From Corallococcus sp. CA053C (GTDB lineage Bacteria > Myxococcota > Myxococcia > Myxococcales > Myxococcaceae), in contig NZ_RAWA01000016.1 in the NCBI RefSeq assembly GCF_003611675.1, forward strand, positions 1 to 58,265: DNA of 58,265 nt, given 5' to 3'. The notes under the pieces were generated by a model that searched no databases, was not told where the DNA came from, and saw only the letters and a list, made by a program, of their open reading frames with translations. Within the stretch, counting starts at the first letter, position 1. Each line of letters opens with the position of its first letter. Below, one piece after another: positions 26,341 to 38,000 of this stretch. Made by a program: the position numbers and the translations under genes.

Positions 26341-26982
26341 ATGCAGAAAGTCCTTGCTCCTCTCGTCCTGTGCGCCACCTTCCTCCTTCCCGGGGTATCG
26401 GGCGCGCAGGAGACTCCCAGTGCCGGGTCCCCCGCGATGCAGGACCGGCCCGCGGTGACCTTCGACGAGGTCGAGCGCGGTGTGTACTTCGCGGTGTACG
26501 GCGGCCCCTCGTGGATCGCCAACCCTCCCGCGTCGTCGGGCCCCCGGCCCTTCTCGTCCGGCCAGTTCGCCCAGGTGGAGCTGGGCGTCGACCTGGGGGA
26601 GCGCCTGTCGCTGGGCGTCTTCTTCATGGGCTCGGTGAACCGCGCGGGCGCCGAGTACGTCGGCGACTCGCAGGGCGCGGCCTCCGGTGACTTCTCCATG
26701 ATGACGCCGGGCGCGGTGCTGCGCGCCCGCCTGGTGGGCTTCGCGGACAGCCAGGAGGTCAAGCGCACGTGGATCTACGCCCGCGCCGGCGTGGGCTACG
26801 CGATGTTCTCTCCCAAGAAGCTCCTCCCGGATTCCGACATTCTTGTGTTTGCCGGGCCCGGAGTGGAGTACTACACGCGGCTGCGCCACTTCTCGGTGGG
26901 GCTGGAGGTCACGGGGAACTACCTCGCCTCCAAGGGCGCCTTCGGGTTCGCGGTCGCGCCCAACATTCGCTACGCGTTCTAG
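26341..26982 (+). CDS. gltH: GltH, outer-membrane beta-barrel gliding protein
   Basis: A 213-residue exported protein. The signal peptide is about residues 1-22 (ending GVSGA-Q). The mature part alternates aromatic and small residues in strand-like segments such as GVYFAVYGGPSWIA, WIYARAGVGYAMF and FGFAVAPNIRYAF. It ends in phenylalanine, the usual signature of outer-membrane barrels assembled by the Bam complex. Size and position match GltH of M. xanthus (also called CglE, as I recall), part of the outer-membrane module of the Glt complex. The next gene begins 12 bases downstream, so they are probably co-translated from one message. Confidence 0.85.
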   Translation: MQKVLAPLVLCATFLLPGVSGAQETPSAGSPAMQDRPAVTFDEVERGVYFAVYGGPSWIANPPASSGPRPFSSGQFAQVELGVDLGERLSLGVFFMGSVNRAGAEYVGDSQGAASGDFSMMTPGAVLRARLVGFADSQEVKRTWIYARAGVGYAMFSPKKLLPDSDILVFAGPGVEYYTRLRHFSVGLEVTGNYLASKGAFGFAVAPNIRYAF

Positions 26983-26994
26983 CGGGAGATTCAC

Positions 26995-28914
26995 GTGGCT
27001 CAGGAGAATGGAAGCGGTGGATCGCGTCCGGGTGGACGTGGTCCAGGTGGGGGCGCGCCGGGTCAGGGGCCTCGCCGTGACGGGCCGGGTGGATTCGGCG
27101 GTCGTGGTGGTGGTCCAGGCGGTCCAGGCGGTGGCCGTGGTGGTGGCGAAGGGCGCGGGCGGGGCGAAGGCCGAGGCCGCGACCGTGATGCCGGTCCGGT
27201 GGGTCCGGGCCAGCGCGTCATCGCCGAGCTGAGCGTCCTGGAGAAGGCGCTCTCCAAGAACGATTTCGCGGCGGAGAAGGGTCCGCTGGAGGCCATCGTC
27301 CGCTCGCTGCGGCCCATGAACCTCAAGTCGCTGGACGACCTGGACCTCAACACGCGCGGGCGCCTCATCACCACGCTCCTGCGCGTGCAGCGTCAGCCCA
27401 AGCCGGCCCTGCCGGAAGCGGGCGCGGCGGCTCCGGAAGCGTCGGCGTCGACGGAAGGCGCCGAGTCCGCTGCTCCCTCCGAGGCTCCGGCCGCGGAAGG
27501 CGAGGGCGCTGCTCCGGCCGAGGGTGGCACGCCCGCCGAGGCGGCTCCCGCGGCTCCGGCCGAGGATCCCGCGAAGGCGAAGCACGCGGCCTGGCTGGAC
27601 GTGATGACGCTGGTGGGCCGTGTCTGGCGCGCCGCGGGTGATCGCGAGCGTTCCCAGGCGGCCTTCACCCTCAGCGGTCGCGAGCCGACCCCGGAGCCCG
27701 AGGCGCCTGCCCGGAGCGAGGCGCCGCGCGAGCGGTCCGAGCGTCCGGAGCGGGGCGGCCCTGGCGAGCGCCGGGAGCGTTCCGACCGTCCTCCGCGCAC
27801 AGAGCGTCCGGAGCGTGGTGCCGCCGGTGAGCGGCGCGAGCGTCCGCCCCGGGCCGAGCGCCCGGAGCGCGCCGACCGTCCTCCCCGCGGTGAGCGCCCC
27901 GAGCGCGCGCCGATGCCGGAGCTGACGGGCGACTGGAAGGAGCAGGCGACGCAGCTGGAGGCCATGGGCCGCACGCGCGACGCCGCGCGTCTCCACGAGC
28001 GCAACAACGGCTTCGCGGACGCCACCCGCCTGTTCGAGGCGGGCGGGGACCTGAAGAGCGCGCTGCGCACGGCGCTGGCCGGGCAGGACAACGACGCGGC
28101 CCGTCGCCTCGTCGGCACGCTGCCGCCGGATCAGATTGGCCCCACGCTGGAGAAGGCGGGCGCGTACGAGCTCCTCATGGAGCACTACGTCGCCAAGGCC
28201 GACTTCGAGAACGTCGCCCGCCTGTACGAGCGCGCGCGTCAGTTCGACCAGGCGGCCCTCGCGTACGAGCGCGCCAACAAGCTGACCCTGGCGCGCAAGG
28301 CGTACGAGCGCGCCCGGGACCTGCCGAGCGCCAACCGCATCCGGGGCCTGGAGGTGAAGGCCCTGGTGGAGCGTGGCGACCGGCTGGGCGCGGCGACCCT
28401 GCTGGTGGCCGTGGGCCAGCGGCGCGAAGCGGTGGAGGTGCTGAGCCCCCTGCCGCCGCCCAAGGCGTTCCACTTCATGCAGCGGCTCACCCTCGAGGAC
28501 GAGGCCAAGGAGCTCGCGCAGCGCGAGCTGGCCCGCGCCGAACAGGAGCAGAAGCCCGCCGGCCGTGCCCGGTGGCTGGAGCTCCTGGGTGACACGGCCG
28601 CCGCCGCGGAGACGTGGACGCAGGCGGGCCGCAAGGACAAGGCCCTGCCGCTGTACGAGAAGCTCGGGGACCTGCCCCGCGCCGCGCAGTTCGCGGAAGA
28701 GCTTCAGCAGCGTGAGAAGGCCATCGCCCTGTACACGCAGCTCAACGACAGCGCGGGCCTGGAGCGGGCGAAGGCCCTCCCCGAGGCTCCTGCGACGCCT
28801 CCCCCGGGCGCGGCGGGCGACAAGTCGGAAGCCGGTGAAGATGCGGACGGCGCGGATGGCGCGGCGACGTCGGCGGAAAATGCTTCCTCGGCTGGCGAGC
28901 AAGAAAGCCAATAA
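26995..28914 (+). CDS. unnamed glt-locus protein with RGG-like and ERPERG repeats
   Basis: A 639-residue protein with no signal peptide, so probably cytoplasmic. The GTG at 26995 has GGGAG upstream and follows gltH by 12 bases. Residues 1-65 are almost only Gly, Arg, Pro and Asp, an RGG-like disordered region. Residues 75-130 are helical. An Ala/Glu/Pro linker follows, then an Arg/Pro/Glu repeat (about 235-310) built from ERPERG-like units. The C-terminal half is TPR-like, with units such as LMEHYVAKADFENVARLYER and YERANKLTLARKAYERARD. It ends in an acidic tail. I do not recognise a named gene, though it sits inside the gliding cluster in the same direction. A cytoplasmic scaffold or condensate-forming role is conceivable but unproven. 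Confidence 0.8.
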   Translation: MAQENGSGGSRPGGRGPGGGAPGQGPRRDGPGGFGGRGGGPGGPGGGRGGGEGRGRGEGRGRDRDAGPVGPGQRVIAELSVLEKALSKNDFAAEKGPLEAIVRSLRPMNLKSLDDLDLNTRGRLITTLLRVQRQPKPALPEAGAAAPEASASTEGAESAAPSEAPAAEGEGAAPAEGGTPAEAAPAAPAEDPAKAKHAAWLDVMTLVGRVWRAAGDRERSQAAFTLSGREPTPEPEAPARSEAPRERSERPERGGPGERRERSDRPPRTERPERGAAGERRERPPRAERPERADRPPRGERPERAPMPELTGDWKEQATQLEAMGRTRDAARLHERNNGFADATRLFEAGGDLKSALRTALAGQDNDAARRLVGTLPPDQIGPTLEKAGAYELLMEHYVAKADFENVARLYERARQFDQAALAYERANKLTLARKAYERARDLPSANRIRGLEVKALVERGDRLGAATLLVAVGQRREAVEVLSPLPPPKAFHFMQRLTLEDEAKELAQRELARAEQEQKPAGRARWLELLGDTAAAAETWTQAGRKDKALPLYEKLGDLPRAAQFAEELQQREKAIALYTQLNDSAGLERAKALPEAPATPPPGAAGDKSEAGEDADGADGAATSAENASSAGEQESQ

Positions 28915-28947
28915 ATCCCATCGGTTGACGGGTTTTGCGCGATTGCC

Positions 28948-28991
28948 CGGGGGCGCCCGCGGCCGGTACACTCCGGCCGCTGGCGCCCTCG
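28948..28991 (+). other. very strong hairpin in the gltI leader
   Basis: An extended stem of about 19 pairs (arms 28948-28966 and 28973-28991) with one mismatch and one G-T wobble around the loop TACACT. It lies 33 bases after the unnamed gene's stop and 30 bases before the gltI ATG. It could be a terminator, an attenuator or a translation-control element for the giant gltI gene. Only short T runs (GTTTCATT) follow. Confidence 0.6.
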
Positions 28992-29021
28992 TTTCATTCA
29001 CCCCCCTGGCCCCCGAGCATC

Positions 29022-32000
29022 ATGGAACTGCCTTCCACCCCCGCGCGTCCCACGCTGCGTGTGACCGATGACCGCACCTTCGTCGAGACCGAAGCGGCCC
29101 TGGAGAAAACAGGCCGGGTCGAGGAGCTGATCCGCCTGTACGAGGGACGCTCGCGGGATGTGCCCACGGAAGAGGCGGCGCGACTCTTGTGCCGTGCGGC
29201 GGAGCTCGCGCACGAGCGGCAGCGCAACGCGCCTCGCGCGGAGGATCTGCTCAAGCGCGCGCTGCTGGTGGCGAAGGATCCGATGCCCGCGTTGCGCGGG
29301 CTCAAGCGGCTGCATGAGATCCGTCAGGACTCGGCGTCGCTGGTGGACGTGCTGGAGCGGCTGGGCGCCGCCACCCAGGGCGAGGAGAGCGCGGGCCACT
29401 ACCTGAAGGCCGCGGACCTCTACGAGCAGAAGCTCTTCCGCCGCGACCGCGCGGTGCTGTGCCTGCAGCGCGCGGCGAGGGTGAAGCCGGACCGCGCGAC
29501 GTTCCGGCGCGTGCGGCAGTTGTTGCTGAGCGAGGAGCGCTTCCAGCCGGCCTTCGAGGCGCTGCAGCGGGAGCGCGCGGCGCTGGGCGATGCGGGCATG
29601 GCGGAAGAGTACGCCGCGCTCGCGGAGCGGTTGGTGGACGACCCCACCGAGCACGTGCTGGCGCAGCAGGTGCTGGACGTGGCGCGGGAGCTGGATCCGC
29701 AGAACGCGCGCGCGGAGAAGGCCACCCGCGCGATGCAGCGGTTCGAGCAGGTGTGGCGCGACAAGGTGCGCATGCTGCGCGGCATGTCGCTGGAAGAGCG
29801 CGACCGCAAGAGCGCTGCGCGCCTGTCGCTGCTCGTGGCGAAGCTGTTCGCCTGGTACGAGCCGACGGCCGCCGGCAAGGTGAAGGAGGCGCTGGACCGC
29901 TGCTTCCTGTTGTGGCCGGGCATGCCCGAAGCGCTCACGCTCATCGAGCGGATGGCGGAGCGCGCGGGAGACCACGCGCCGGCCATCACGCAGTTGGAGG
30001 CGATGGCGGGCGAGGCGCGCGACCGGACGGCGCAGGTGGACCTGTGGCTGCGCGTGGGCACGCTCAAGCTGGGGCGGATGAACGACGCGGCCGGGGCGCT
30101 GGCCGCTTTCGAGAAGGCCGTGGCGGCGGATGCCTCGCGCGCGGACGCGGCGAGCCTCGCGGCGGAGCTGATGCTGGGCCAGGAGCGCTACCTGGAAGCG
30201 GTGGCCACGCTGGAGCGCTACCTGGGCACGGTGAAGGACCGCGCGCAGCAGGCGAGCCTGCGGCTGCGGTTGGCGGACCTGTGCATGCAGCAGTTGAAGG
30301 ATCCGGAGGCGGCGCGCGAGCACCTGGAGGCGGCGCTGAAGCTGGAACCCACCAACGCGCTCGCGGCCTTCCAGCTGTCGCGCCTGTTGGCGGAGGACGA
30401 GAAGCTGGACCAGGTGCTGCCGCTCCTGGAGCTGGCGATGCTCGCCCCGCGTCCGCGCGCCGAGCGCGTGGCGTTCTGCGAGGCGCTGGCGCTGATGTTC
30501 GAGGAGCAGGAGAACGCGCGCGGCGCCTTCGAGGTCCTGGCGCGCGCGCTGGAGCTGGAGCCGGGGCGGCCGCTCCTGCTCAACACGGTGGTGGAGCACG
30601 CGGAGAAGGCCAACGCGCAGCCGGCGCTGGCCCATGCCCTGCTGCGCGCGGCGCAGGCGGCGGCGCCTCCGGCGGTGGCGGTGGCGCTGTGGCGGCACCT
30701 GGCGCAGCTGCTCCAGGGCCCGCTGGCGGATCCCGTGCGCGCGGAGGCCGCGTGGCGCGAGGTGCTCTCGCGCGTGCCGGGAGACTCGGTGGCGAGCGAG
30801 GCCGTGAAGTCGCTGCAGGCGGCCGCGGCGCTGGCGGATGATCCGAAGACGCGGTTGGAGACGGACATCGCGAGGCGCGAGGCGTCGGGCGCGTCCCCGG
30901 AGGAGCTGGAAGCGCTCGTGCGCCAGTGGGTGCAGCTCGCGCCCGAGGATGCGAGCGCGGTGCAGCGCCTCCAGGCGCTGTGCGTGGCGCTGTCGAAGTT
31001 CGAGGAGGCCGCGTCCCTGGCGGCGAAGCTCGCGACGCTCGCCGAGTCCCAGCTCGAGCGCAACGAGTGGACCGCGCGGCAGGCGAAGCTGTACGCGGAG
31101 CGGCTGAACCGGCAGGAGGACGCAGCGGACCTGTTCCTGGGGCTGCTCGCGGAGAACGTGTCCACGGGCGTGGTGGTGGGCGGCCTGGAGCGGCTGGCGG
31201 CGGGTGGCGTGCGCACCTCCGCGCTGACCGAGGCCCTGGCGAACCACTACGGCCGCACGGGAGATCATCAGCGGCAGGTGGCCGCGCTCCAGCAGCAGCT
31301 GGACTCCACGACGGACGCGGCGACGCGCAAGCGGCTCTTGACGGTGCTGGCCAGCATCCACGAGAAGCAGCTCGCGGACAGCCGCGCCGCCTTCGACACG
31401 CGGCTGCGCATGGTGCGCGAGGAGCCCCGGGACGAAGCGGGGCGCGCGGAGACGGCACGCCTGGCGCGCGACCTGTCCGCCCACGCCGAGCTGGGCCGCG
31501 TGCTGCGCACGCTCGCCACCGAGGCCGAGGATCCGGCCCTGGCGGTGCAGCTGCTCTCCGAGGCGTCGGTGCTCGCGGAGGAGGGTGGGATGGCCGCGGA
31601 GGCCATCACCGCGTTGGAGGCCGCGCTGTCGCGTGCGCCCGAGGCGCCGCAGGTGCTCCAGCGCCTCGTGCGGTTGTACGGCCGCGCGGGCCGCTCGGCG
31701 GACGCGGAGACGCTGCTGCGCAAGCGCATCCACGCCACGCGCGGGCCGGAGCGTCTGGAGCTGTTGCTGCGCCTCGTGGAGCTCAACGTCGAGCTGGGCC
31801 GTCCCCTGGAGGCGGCCGAAGCGCTCCAGTCCGCCATCACCCACGGCGCGGAGGAGGGCCGGCACCTGCCGCGCCTCGCCGAGCTGTATGAGAAGGCCGG
31901 CATGAAGCGCGAGCTGGGGGACACCCTGGCGCGGATGATTGGCCTCGCGGAGACGGCCGGCGACGCGGATCACGTGTCGCGGCTGAAGCTGCGTCGCGCG

Positions 32001-35000
32001 CAGCTGCTGCAGGGCTCGCAGGACGGCAGCGCGGAGGCGGTGCAGAGCTACGGCGACCTGCTCCGTCAGCGCCCGTCGGATCCGGACGCGCTCGCGGCGC
32101 TGGAGGCGATGCTGGCCTCGGGCCCGTCGCGCGAGGCGGCGGCGCGGGCGCTGATCCCCGCGTACGAGCGCACCAAGGAGCACCGCAAGCTGGTGGCGAC
32201 GCTGGACGTGCTCTCGGAAGTGGCGCGCGACGACGCCGGCCGGGTGCAGGCGCTGCGCTCCGCGGCCCAGGTGCACCTGGCGCACCTGCGGCAGCCGGAG
32301 CTGGCGTTTGCGTCGCTCGCACGGGCGATGCGCATGGCCCCGGCGGACGGGGGCCTGCGGGCCGCCGCGCGTCAGGCCGCGGAGGACGCGGACTCGCTCG
32401 ACAGCTTCGCGGAGATCCTCGTCGAGCTGACGGAAGAGGGCGATGTCGGCCCGTCGCGCGCGGCGCTGCTGCGCGAACTGGCGGAGGTGCAGGAGAAGAA
32501 GCTCGATGACCGTCAGGGCGCGGTGAATGCCCTGCGCGCGCTGCTGGTGCTGGAGCCGGGCAACCTCGACACCCTGCGGGCGCTGCAGCGGTTGCACCGC
32601 GCAGGCGAGGAGTGGGCGGCGCTGGCGGAGGTGCTGGAGAAGCTGGCGGCCGCCTCGCAGGAGCCGGCGGATCAGCTCGTGTCGCTGCGCGAGGCCGCGC
32701 TGCTGCATGAGACGAAGCTCACCGACAAGGAGAGCGCCGCCGCCGCGTGGCGCGCCATCGCGGAGCGCGACCCCGCGCAGCGCGAGGCCGCCACCGCGTT
32801 GGACCGGCTCTACACGGACCTCGACCGCTCCAAGGACCTGGCGTGGACGCTCGCGCTGCGGCGCAACCAGGAGGGCCAGAGCCCGCAGGGCCGCGAAGTG
32901 TCCTTCCGCCTGGCGGAGCTGCTGCGCACGGAGCTGGACGACGCCAACGCGGCGCTGGGGCTCTACAAGCGCATCCTGACCGAGGACCCGGGGCATCCGG
33001 GCGCGCGCGCCGCGCTGGAGGCCTGGGTGAAGGCGGCGGTGCCCACGAGCGGGGCGGCGCTGGAGGTGCTGGACAAGGTGCTGGCGCAGGTGGGCGACCA
33101 CGCCCGCCGGGTGGCGCTGCGCGAGACGCGGATGGAGTCCGCGCTCACGGTGGAGAAGATCATCCTCGCGGGGGAGATCCGCCGCATCTACGAGCGCGAC
33201 ATGCAGCAGCCGTCGCTCGCGTTCATGGCGGCGGTGAAGGCGTTCGCCAACGGCCTGGACCGCGAGGGCGTGCGGCCGGACCTGGAGCGGCTGGCGCGCG
33301 AGACGGGCAGCCACGAGGTGCTGGCGGAGATCTACGAGAGCGCCGCGGTGGACCTGACCTCCGGCGACCCGGTGGCGCTGGACATGCTGCGCCGCGCGGC
33401 GGAGCTGCGCGAGGGCCTGGATCAGCCCGAGGAGGCCACGCGCCTCTGGAAGAACCTCCTGTCGGACGCGCCGCAGGACCGTCAGGCGCTGGAGGCGCTG
33501 TCGCGGCTGTACGAGAAGGGCCAGAACGCGAAGAGCCTGTCGGAGGTCTACGCCCGCCAGGCGCAGCTCGCCACCGACCCGGAGACGCGGCTGGGCCTGC
33601 TGCTCAAGGCCGGTGAGGCCTACGCGAGCGCGGGCGAGGACACGAAGGCCATCGAGGCCCTGCGCTCCGCGCTCGCGCTGAGCAAGGTGCCCGAAGGGCT
33701 GCTGGCGCTCGACAAGCTGTACGCCAAGACGCGCCGCTTCGTGGAGCAGGCGGACGTGTTGGATCAGCTCGCCGAGCTGGCGCCGGATGAACCCGGGCGT
33801 CGCGCGTACCTGCTGCGGCGCGCGCAGCTGCTGGAGAAGGAAGTCGGTCCCTCCGAGGCGCTGCCGGTGTACCGCCGGCTGCTGGAGCTGTCGCCCGGCG
33901 ACGGTCAGGTGGTGGCGGGTCTGGAGCGGCTGCTCGCGCACGACGGCCCCCGGCTGGAGGCGGCGCGCCTGCTGGAGCCCGTCTACCGCGGCCTCAACGA
34001 CACGCGGAAGCTGGTGGACGTGCTGGAGGTGCTCCTGCCCGGAGTGCCGCCGGAGAAGCGCCTGGAGCGGCTGCAGGAGATCGCCATCCTGCGCGAGGGC
34101 CTGGGCCAGACGTCGCTCGCCTTCGTCGCGCGCCTGCGCGCCTTCAACGAGCTGCCGGCGGAAGCCAGCGTGCGCGACGAGCTGGAGCGGCTCGCGGCGG
34201 ACTCGGGCTCCTTCGAGGAGGTGGCGGCGGCCTACGAGGATCAGCTGGAGCGCGACCCCGCGGAGCCCCTGGCGGGCGACCTGTGGCGGCGGCTCGCGGC
34301 CATCTACGACAACCGCCTGAAGCGCTACGACCTGGCGGTGCGCGCGCTGGAGCAGGTGAGCCGGCGCGACCCGATGAACAAGACGGTGCTGGAGGCCATC
34401 GCCCGCGTGCATCGCCGCACGGGCGCGCACCGGGAGCTGGCGCTCGTCATGCGCCGGCAGGTGGCCGCGGAGCCGACCCCCGCCTCGCAGGTGAACCTGC
34501 TCTTCGAACTGGCGCACCTGGCCGAGGAGACGCTGGCGGACAAGTCGCTCGCCGCGCAGGCGTACCGTGAGGTGCTGGAGCGCCGTCCGGAGAACGCCAA
34601 CGCGCTGAAGCTGCTGGGCCGCGTGCTCGCGGACATGGAGCGTTGGGCGGAACTCGCGCAGCACGTCGAGCGCGAGATCCAGATGGCGGATGCGCGCGAC
34701 GCGCAGGAAGAGGCGTCCGACCTGCGGGTGCGCCTGGGCCGGCTGAAGGTCTCGCGCCTGGATGATCCGCGCGGCGCGCTGGAGCTGTACCAGGCCGTCC
34801 TCGCGCGGCGCGCCGGCCATCCGGGTGCGGTGGGCGCGCTGGAGGAGCTGGCGCGCTCGGAGAGCCCGCTGCGAGGCGCGGCGGCGAGCGCGCTGGAGCC
34901 TGTCTTCGCGTCGGTGGGCAACCACCTGAAGCAGGTGGAGATGCTGGAGTCGCGCGCCTCCGCGGAGGCCGTGCCACAGGAGCGGGCCGCGCTCCTGCGC

Positions 35001-38000
35001 CGCATCTCGGAGATCTACTCCACCGCGCTGGAGAACGCGGAGATGGCGTTCCTCTCCGCCACGCGTGCGCTGCGCGAGCTGCCGGAGGATCCGCGCTCGC
35101 TGGAGCTGTGCGTCTCGCTGGTGGACAAGGCGGAGGCCCCGGAGGAGCTGTGCGCGGTGCTGATGGAGGTCGCGCCCAAGGCCGGTGACGCCGCGCGCGC
35201 GGAGCTGTACCGCACGCTCGCGAGGCTGCAGGTGGACCTGGGCGAGCCGGCCGAGGCGCTGGCGTCCTGGAAGCGCGTCCTGGAGCTCAAGCCCACGGAC
35301 CACGAGGCGCTGGATGGCACGGCGCGCCTGGTGGCGTCGCAGGGCCGTCCGTCGGAGCTGTTGGAAGTGCTGCGCCGTCAGCTCGCGCTGTCGGAGGAGC
35401 CGGCGCGTCGCGCCACGGTGCTCTTCCAGATTGGCGCGTTGCAGGAGGAGCAGCTCAAGGACACGCTGGGCGCACTGGCCACGTTCCGGCGCCTGCTGGA
35501 GCTCAAGCCGGATGACGCCGCCGCGCTCGCGCGGATGGAAGCGCTCTGCCAGAAGCAGGAGCGCTGGCCGGAGCTCGCGGACGTCCTCGCGCGCCGCATC
35601 GCGCTGATGCCGACGGAGGAGGGACTGGAGCTGAAGTTCCGCCTCGCGACGGTGCGCGAGTCCAAGCTGCTCGACAAGGTGGGCGCGCTGGCGCTGTACA
35701 GCGAAGTGCTGGCGGTGCAGCCCAACCACCCGGGCGCGGTGGCCCGCATGGAAGCGCTGGTGGCGCGTGAGCCCCAGAACCTGCTCGCGGTGGAGACGCT
35801 GCTGCGCGCCTTCCGCGCGAGTGGTGACGTCGCGCGGCTGGCGCAGCTGATTGAAACGCGCGTGGGCGTGTCCCCGGACTCGGTCGAGCGCAAGCAGCTG
35901 CTCGGCGAGCTGGCCACGCTGCGCGAGACGCAGGGCGAAGGCGAGCTGGCCTTCCTCGCGCTCTACCGTGGCTTCAAGGAGGACCCGAACGACGCGGAGG
36001 TCCGCAGCCGCCTGGAGAACGCCACCGACGTCGCGGGCAGCTACGACGAGCTGGTGGTGCTCTACGAAGAAGCCCTGCCGCGCATCGCCGAAGCCGCCGA
36101 CGCGGCCCAGGTGTGCCTCAAGCTGGGCCAGTTGCTGGAGACGCGGCTGCGCGATCCCGACCGCGCGGTGTCCTACTTCGAGCGTGCGCGCACGTTGCAC
36201 GCCTCGGTGCAGGAGCGCTCGCTCGTCGCGCTGGACCGCCTCTACCTGCACCTGGAGGCGTGGCCGGAGCTGGCCGGTGTGCTGGAGGCGCTGGCGACCG
36301 GCGCGACCACGACCGCGGACAAGCTGGGCTTCCTCTTCCGCCTGGGGCAGCTCTACCAGGAGCGGCTGGACAGCCCGGACCGCGCGGCGAGCGCCTACGA
36401 GGCCATCCTCGCGCTGGAGCCCGGACACCTCGCCTCGGCGCGACTGCTGGAGGGCATCTACGAGGGCGCGGGTGCGTCCGAGAAGCTCTACGCCATCCTG
36501 AAGCTCCAGGCGGACAAGGTCGTCGGCAGCGAGCGCGACCGCGTGCTCGGCAAGATGGCGCAGGTGTCGGCCGAAGGGCTGTCGGACCTGGGCCGCTCCA
36601 TCGACCTGTACCGCGAGCTGCTGACGAAGAACCCGCGCAACGAGCAGGTCTTCTCCGCGCTCGAGTCGCTGTACGAGCGCGCCAACCGTCCGCAGGACCT
36701 GCGCGAGCTGCTGGAAGGCCGGCTCGCCCTCACGCTCGACCCGCGCGAGGTGGTGCGCCTCAACGAGCGGCTGGGCCGCGTGGTGTACCGGTTGCTCAAG
36801 CAGCCGGACGCGGCGGTGCCGTACTTCAAGGCCGCGCTGGACCGCGACGCGCGCCACCGCGGCGTGCTGGACACGCTGCGTGAGCTGTACGACGAGACGG
36901 GCCAGCGCGAGGAGCTGGTGGGCGTGCTGCGCCGCCTGGTCCCGCTGCAGGAGAACAGCGAGGGTGTGAAGGCGCTGCGCCTGCGGCTGGCCGAGGTGCT
37001 CGCGGGCATGGGCCGGCGCGAGGAGTCGCTGGACGCGGCCCGCCGCGCGCTGGAAGTCGAACCGCACATCGTCTCCGACCTGGAGCGCGTCTACGCGCTG
37101 TCCGTGTCGCTGCGCGCGTGGAACGACGCGGTGCGAGCCCTGGAGCTCAAGGTCCAGGTGCACCTGCAGACCGATGAGCGCGACCCGGCCATCGCCGCGT
37201 ACTTCACGGTCGCGGAGCTGTGGGAAGGGCAGGGCGGCAAGCCCGAGCTCTCCGCGGGCGCGCTGGAGAAGGTGCTGGAGCTGGATCCGGCGAACCGCAC
37301 CGCCTACGAGCGCGTGTGCACGCTGTACCGGACGCACAACGACTGGCGTGCGTACGCGACGGTGATGGACCGCTACATGCCAAACCTCGTCACCGACGAG
37401 GAGAAGCTTGCGGCCCTTCGCGAGATCGCCCGCGTGCAGGAAGAGCGCCTGGGCCAGAAGGACGTGGCGTTCCTGGCCCTGTGCCGCGCGCTGCAGCTGG
37501 ACGCGACGGAGGACGGGCTGCGCGAGGAGGTGGAGCGCCTCGCGGACGAGACGGGCAGCCACGAGGAGCTGGCGGCCGTCTACGAAGAGGTCGCGGACGA
37601 GCTGCCGCGCGGACCGCTCGCCGAGCGGCTGTACGCCACGCTCGCGCGCATCCACGACACGCGCCTGGATGATCCGCAGGCGGCCGAGGCCGCGTTCCGG
37701 AAGATCCTCGAGTTCGACCCCACCAACGCCACCGCGCTGGACGGGCTGGCGGCGGTGTTCCAGCGGCGCGGCCGGGACCGCGAGTACGTCGTCGCGCTGG
37801 AGCAGAAGCTGGAGGCGGCGGGCTCCATCGAGGCGCGCAAGGGCATCCTCAAGGAGATCGCCCGCGTCTGGGACGAGACGCTGGAGGACCCCACCGAGGC
37901 GGCCAGCGCCCTGCTGCGCGCGCTGGAGCTGGAGCCGGATCAGGAGACGCTCGGCGTCCTCACGCAGCTCTACCGGCGAGGCGGGGCCCACCGCGACGTG

